Of a stretch of 6,866 nucleotides of DNA, positions 5,895 to 6,866 are shown piece after piece. Below the pieces are notes generated by a model, which saw only the letters and a list, made by a program, of their open reading frames with translations, had not been told where the DNA came from and ran no database searches. Every line of letters begins with the position of its first letter. Position 1 is the stretch's first letter. The stretch lies in NCBI GenBank assembly GCA_025997455.1, contig BNUP01000117.1:1-6866 (forward strand). Reading direction: 5' to 3'. The DNA is from Fibrobacterales bacterium (GTDB taxonomy: Bacteria > Fibrobacterota > Fibrobacteria > Fibrobacterales > Fibrobacteraceae). Both the position numbers and the translations under genes were made by a program.

Positions 5895-5980
5895 GAGTTG
5901 AAAGTGTAAAGAGTATAGAGTAGAGTGTAAAGAGTAGAGTGTAATAACTTTTCACTTTACACTTTCAACTTTTCACTTTT
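5895..5980 (-). repeat. Heptamer-built TTATTAC-centred repeat, copy 3, with long inverted arms
   Basis: Related to the elements at 1557-1647 and 4561-4685. On the minus strand it reads as heptamers (AAAAGTG, AAAAGTT, GAAAGTG, TAAAGTG, AAAAGTT), then ATTAC, then seven more (ACACTCT, ACTCTTT, ACACTCT, ACTCTAT, ACTCTTT, ACACTTT, CAACTCT). On the plus strand AGTTGAAAGTGTAAAG (5896-5911) is a perfect 16-bp inverted match to 5955-5970, so the element can fold into a long hairpin. No gene start follows it closely, unlike the other copies. Confidence 0.75.
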
Positions 5981-6110
5981 GCAATAAGTATAGCCGCCCA
6001 ATTAAAAAGGAATTGTGATAATCTGTATGAATAATGGCGGGCAATAAGTATAGCCACTCACTTGTAAAAAAATGAGATAAACTGTATGAATAATTGCAGA
6101 CAATAAGTAT
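5981..6110. repeat. Degenerate ~60-bp tandem repeat abutting the IS630 remnant
   Basis: GCAATAAGTATAGCC begins at 5981 and again at 6041. A third CAATAAGTAT is at 6101-6110. Near the end of each full unit, CTGTATGAATAAT recurs (6023-6035, 6082-6094). Unit interiors differ: unit 1 has CAATT/AATTG, unit 2 a weaker CTCA/TGAG pair. The third copy is cut where transposase coding sequence begins. Apart from the terminator at 5840-5875 and the heptamer repeat at 5895-5980, nothing else was seen in 5829-6116. Confidence 0.6.
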
Positions 6111-6116
6111 TATTGT

Positions 6117-6637
6117 GCACCGATACTTCCTGTTATGCGCAAAGTGCCCGAGCGACAAACGCACGACTATATACGGAATGGAACGACAACGCTGTTTTCT
6201 GCGTTGAATGTGCTCACAGGTCAAGTTATAGGCGATTGCAAGCAACATCACAAGACAACCGACTACATTGATTTTTTGAAACGGATAGACCGGGAGTGCC
6301 AAAAGGGCATAACCATACACATTATCGCAGGACAACTACAGCACCCACAAGAGTGCGGAGGTTCAAAAATATATTGACAATGTTCCTCATCGTTTTATCC
6401 TGCATTTCACACCAACGCATTCTTCATGGCTCAATCTTGTGGATCGGTGGTTTGCTGAGATAACGAACAAGAGCATACGAAGGGGGAGCCTGTAACAATG
6501 TAGGAGAACTAATAAAGTCAATCAAGTCATTTATTAAGTCTTGGAACGAGGAGGGCAAGAGATTCGTCTGGACAAAACCTGCAAAGGTCATCCTCGAAAA
6601 AATCAATAGACTAAAAATTCATTATACTTCAGTTTGA
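6117..6637 (+). pseudogene. IS630-family transposase remnant, 5'-truncated with two frameshifts
   Basis: A DDE-type transposase fragment. Frame 1 reads PILPVMRKVPERQTHDY, GTTTLFSALNVLTGQVIG and DYIDFLKRIDRE up to about 6330. One extra base near 6329-6331 shifts the frame, after which DNYSTHKSAEVQKYIDNV, FTPTHSSWLNLVDRWFAEI and KSIRRGSL are read. It reaches a TAA at 6493. A second shift near 6490 restores VGELIKSIKSFIKSW, FVWTKPAKVILEKI and a stop at 6635-6637. The DNYxTH and SWLNLVxRWF motifs are typical of IS630 relatives. The third acidic residue is Asp (LVDRWF) rather than the usual Glu. The N-terminal helix-turn-helix and the first catalytic Asp (VDE region) are missing, so it cannot be active. 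The left break is at about 6110-6117, beside the tandem repeat. Clear terminal inverted repeats were not found. Confidence 0.88.
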
Positions 6638-6652
6638 ATTGGACGGAACACT

Positions 6653-6796
6653 AGGCTCTGAAGAACTCGTTAAGAGGTCGTCAGAGCCTACTAAGCGACA
6701 TTGGCAACCGTATTTTTATGCAAATTTAAGCGGTTGCCGTCGTTTCCGAAGAACTCCTTGTTTTATGAGATAAGTTTTTGTGGAGTTCTTCGGAAA
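6653..6796 (+). repeat. Three-hairpin structured element, diverged third copy
   Basis: Hairpin a: AGGCTCTGA (6653-6661) with TCAGAGCCT (6681-6689), then ACTAAG (6690-6695). Hairpin b: GGCAACCG (6703-6710) with CGGTTGCC (6731-6738), whose loop holds TTTTTATGC (6713-6721). Then GCCGTCGT (6736-6743). Hairpin c: TTCCGAAGAACTCC (6744-6757) with GGAGTTCTTCGGAA (6782-6795), extended by T6743-A6796, around a 24-nt loop. Order, the ACTAAG, TTTTTATGC and GCCGTCGT blocks, and the 14-bp/24-nt geometry match the copies at 2513-2766. The stem sequence differs with compensating changes. Confidence 0.75.
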
Positions 6797-6866
6797 TTAC
6801 TATATCCCTGCTAAACGAAAAACTTTTTGAAAGATAGGGCTTCACTCCGTATTCTCTTAGCACAGA
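6726..6866 (-). CDS. Possible 3' end of a gene entering from the right edge
   Basis: On the minus strand a frame is open from the edge for 46 codons to a TAA at 6728-6726. It reads SVLREYGVKPYLSKSF, then IVISEELHKNLSHKTRSSSE, and ends in TTATA. No family is recognised, and 46 open codons may be chance. The one point in favour is that the zinc-ribbon gene also ends, on the minus strand, inside a copy of the same hairpin element. Confidence 0.25.
   Translation of the reverse strand, partial: SVLREYGVKPYLSKSFSFSRDIVISEELHKNLSHKTRSSSETTATA

Noticed and set aside
5981..6110. CRISPR array
   Set aside because: Only two to three degenerate units, the inter-repeat parts resemble each other, there are no cas genes, and the last copy is truncated.
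6135..6377. Intact 80-residue protein
   Set aside because: It is the first part of the frameshifted IS630 transposase. Homology continues in the other frames past the stop.

Overview
This AT-rich bacterial window carries five protein genes that look intact or are cut only by the window edge, one decayed insertion sequence, and an unusual amount of repeated, hairpin-forming intergenic DNA. No rRNA, tRNA or CRISPR array was seen. The taxon cannot be fixed from sequence alone. An ArgS whose HIGH motif reads AFHH, a short PanB, a lysine/alanine-rich histone H1-like protein, and promoters resembling TTCTAYATT would suit a Fibrobacterota-type or other deep Gram-negative lineage. That placement is a tentative inference.

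Layout: 1-1545 (+) is the 3' nine-tenths of argS. 1671-2516 (+) is a CorC-type CBS-pair protein. 2513-2766 is a tandem duplication of a ~126 bp hairpin element, filling the gap between the convergent corC-like gene and a zinc-ribbon gene. On the minus strand, a membrane GGDEF diguanylate cyclase (4502-3132) overlaps the zinc-ribbon gene (3135-2734) by four bases (ATGA), so the two form an operon. 4503-4730 is the divergent control region between the cyclase and panB (4731-5474, +). A small histone H1-like gene follows (5592-5828, +), with its own promoter, a Shine-Dalgarno sequence and a perfect 16-bp terminator. 5890-6110 holds heptamer-based and ~60-bp tandem repeats. 6117-6637 is a truncated, twice-frameshifted IS630-family transposase. 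6653-6796 is a diverged third copy of the hairpin element. A minus-strand reading frame may run off the right edge.

Three observations stand out. (1) The hairpin element at 2513-2766 and 6653-6796 keeps its layout, short sequence blocks, 14-bp stem and exact 24-nt loop, while four stem pairs change with compensation. That suggests selection on a folded RNA or DNA structure. (2) Three unrelated genes (corC-like, cyclase, panB) have no Shine-Dalgarno sequence. Each has a TTCTACNTT box ending exactly 8 nt before the ATG, which predicts leaderless mRNAs. The histone-like gene has a similar box but a normal leader and Shine-Dalgarno sequence. (3) A dispersed element built of 7-bp units around a TTATTAC centre lies upstream of those three genes and again near 5895-5980, with differing heptamer numbers.

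The genes do not form one pathway. ArgS (translation), PanB (pantothenate/CoA) and the H1-like protein are housekeeping. The cyclase/zinc-ribbon pair is a signalling operon of unknown output. Everything after about 5890 looks like accessory, mobile-element-derived DNA.
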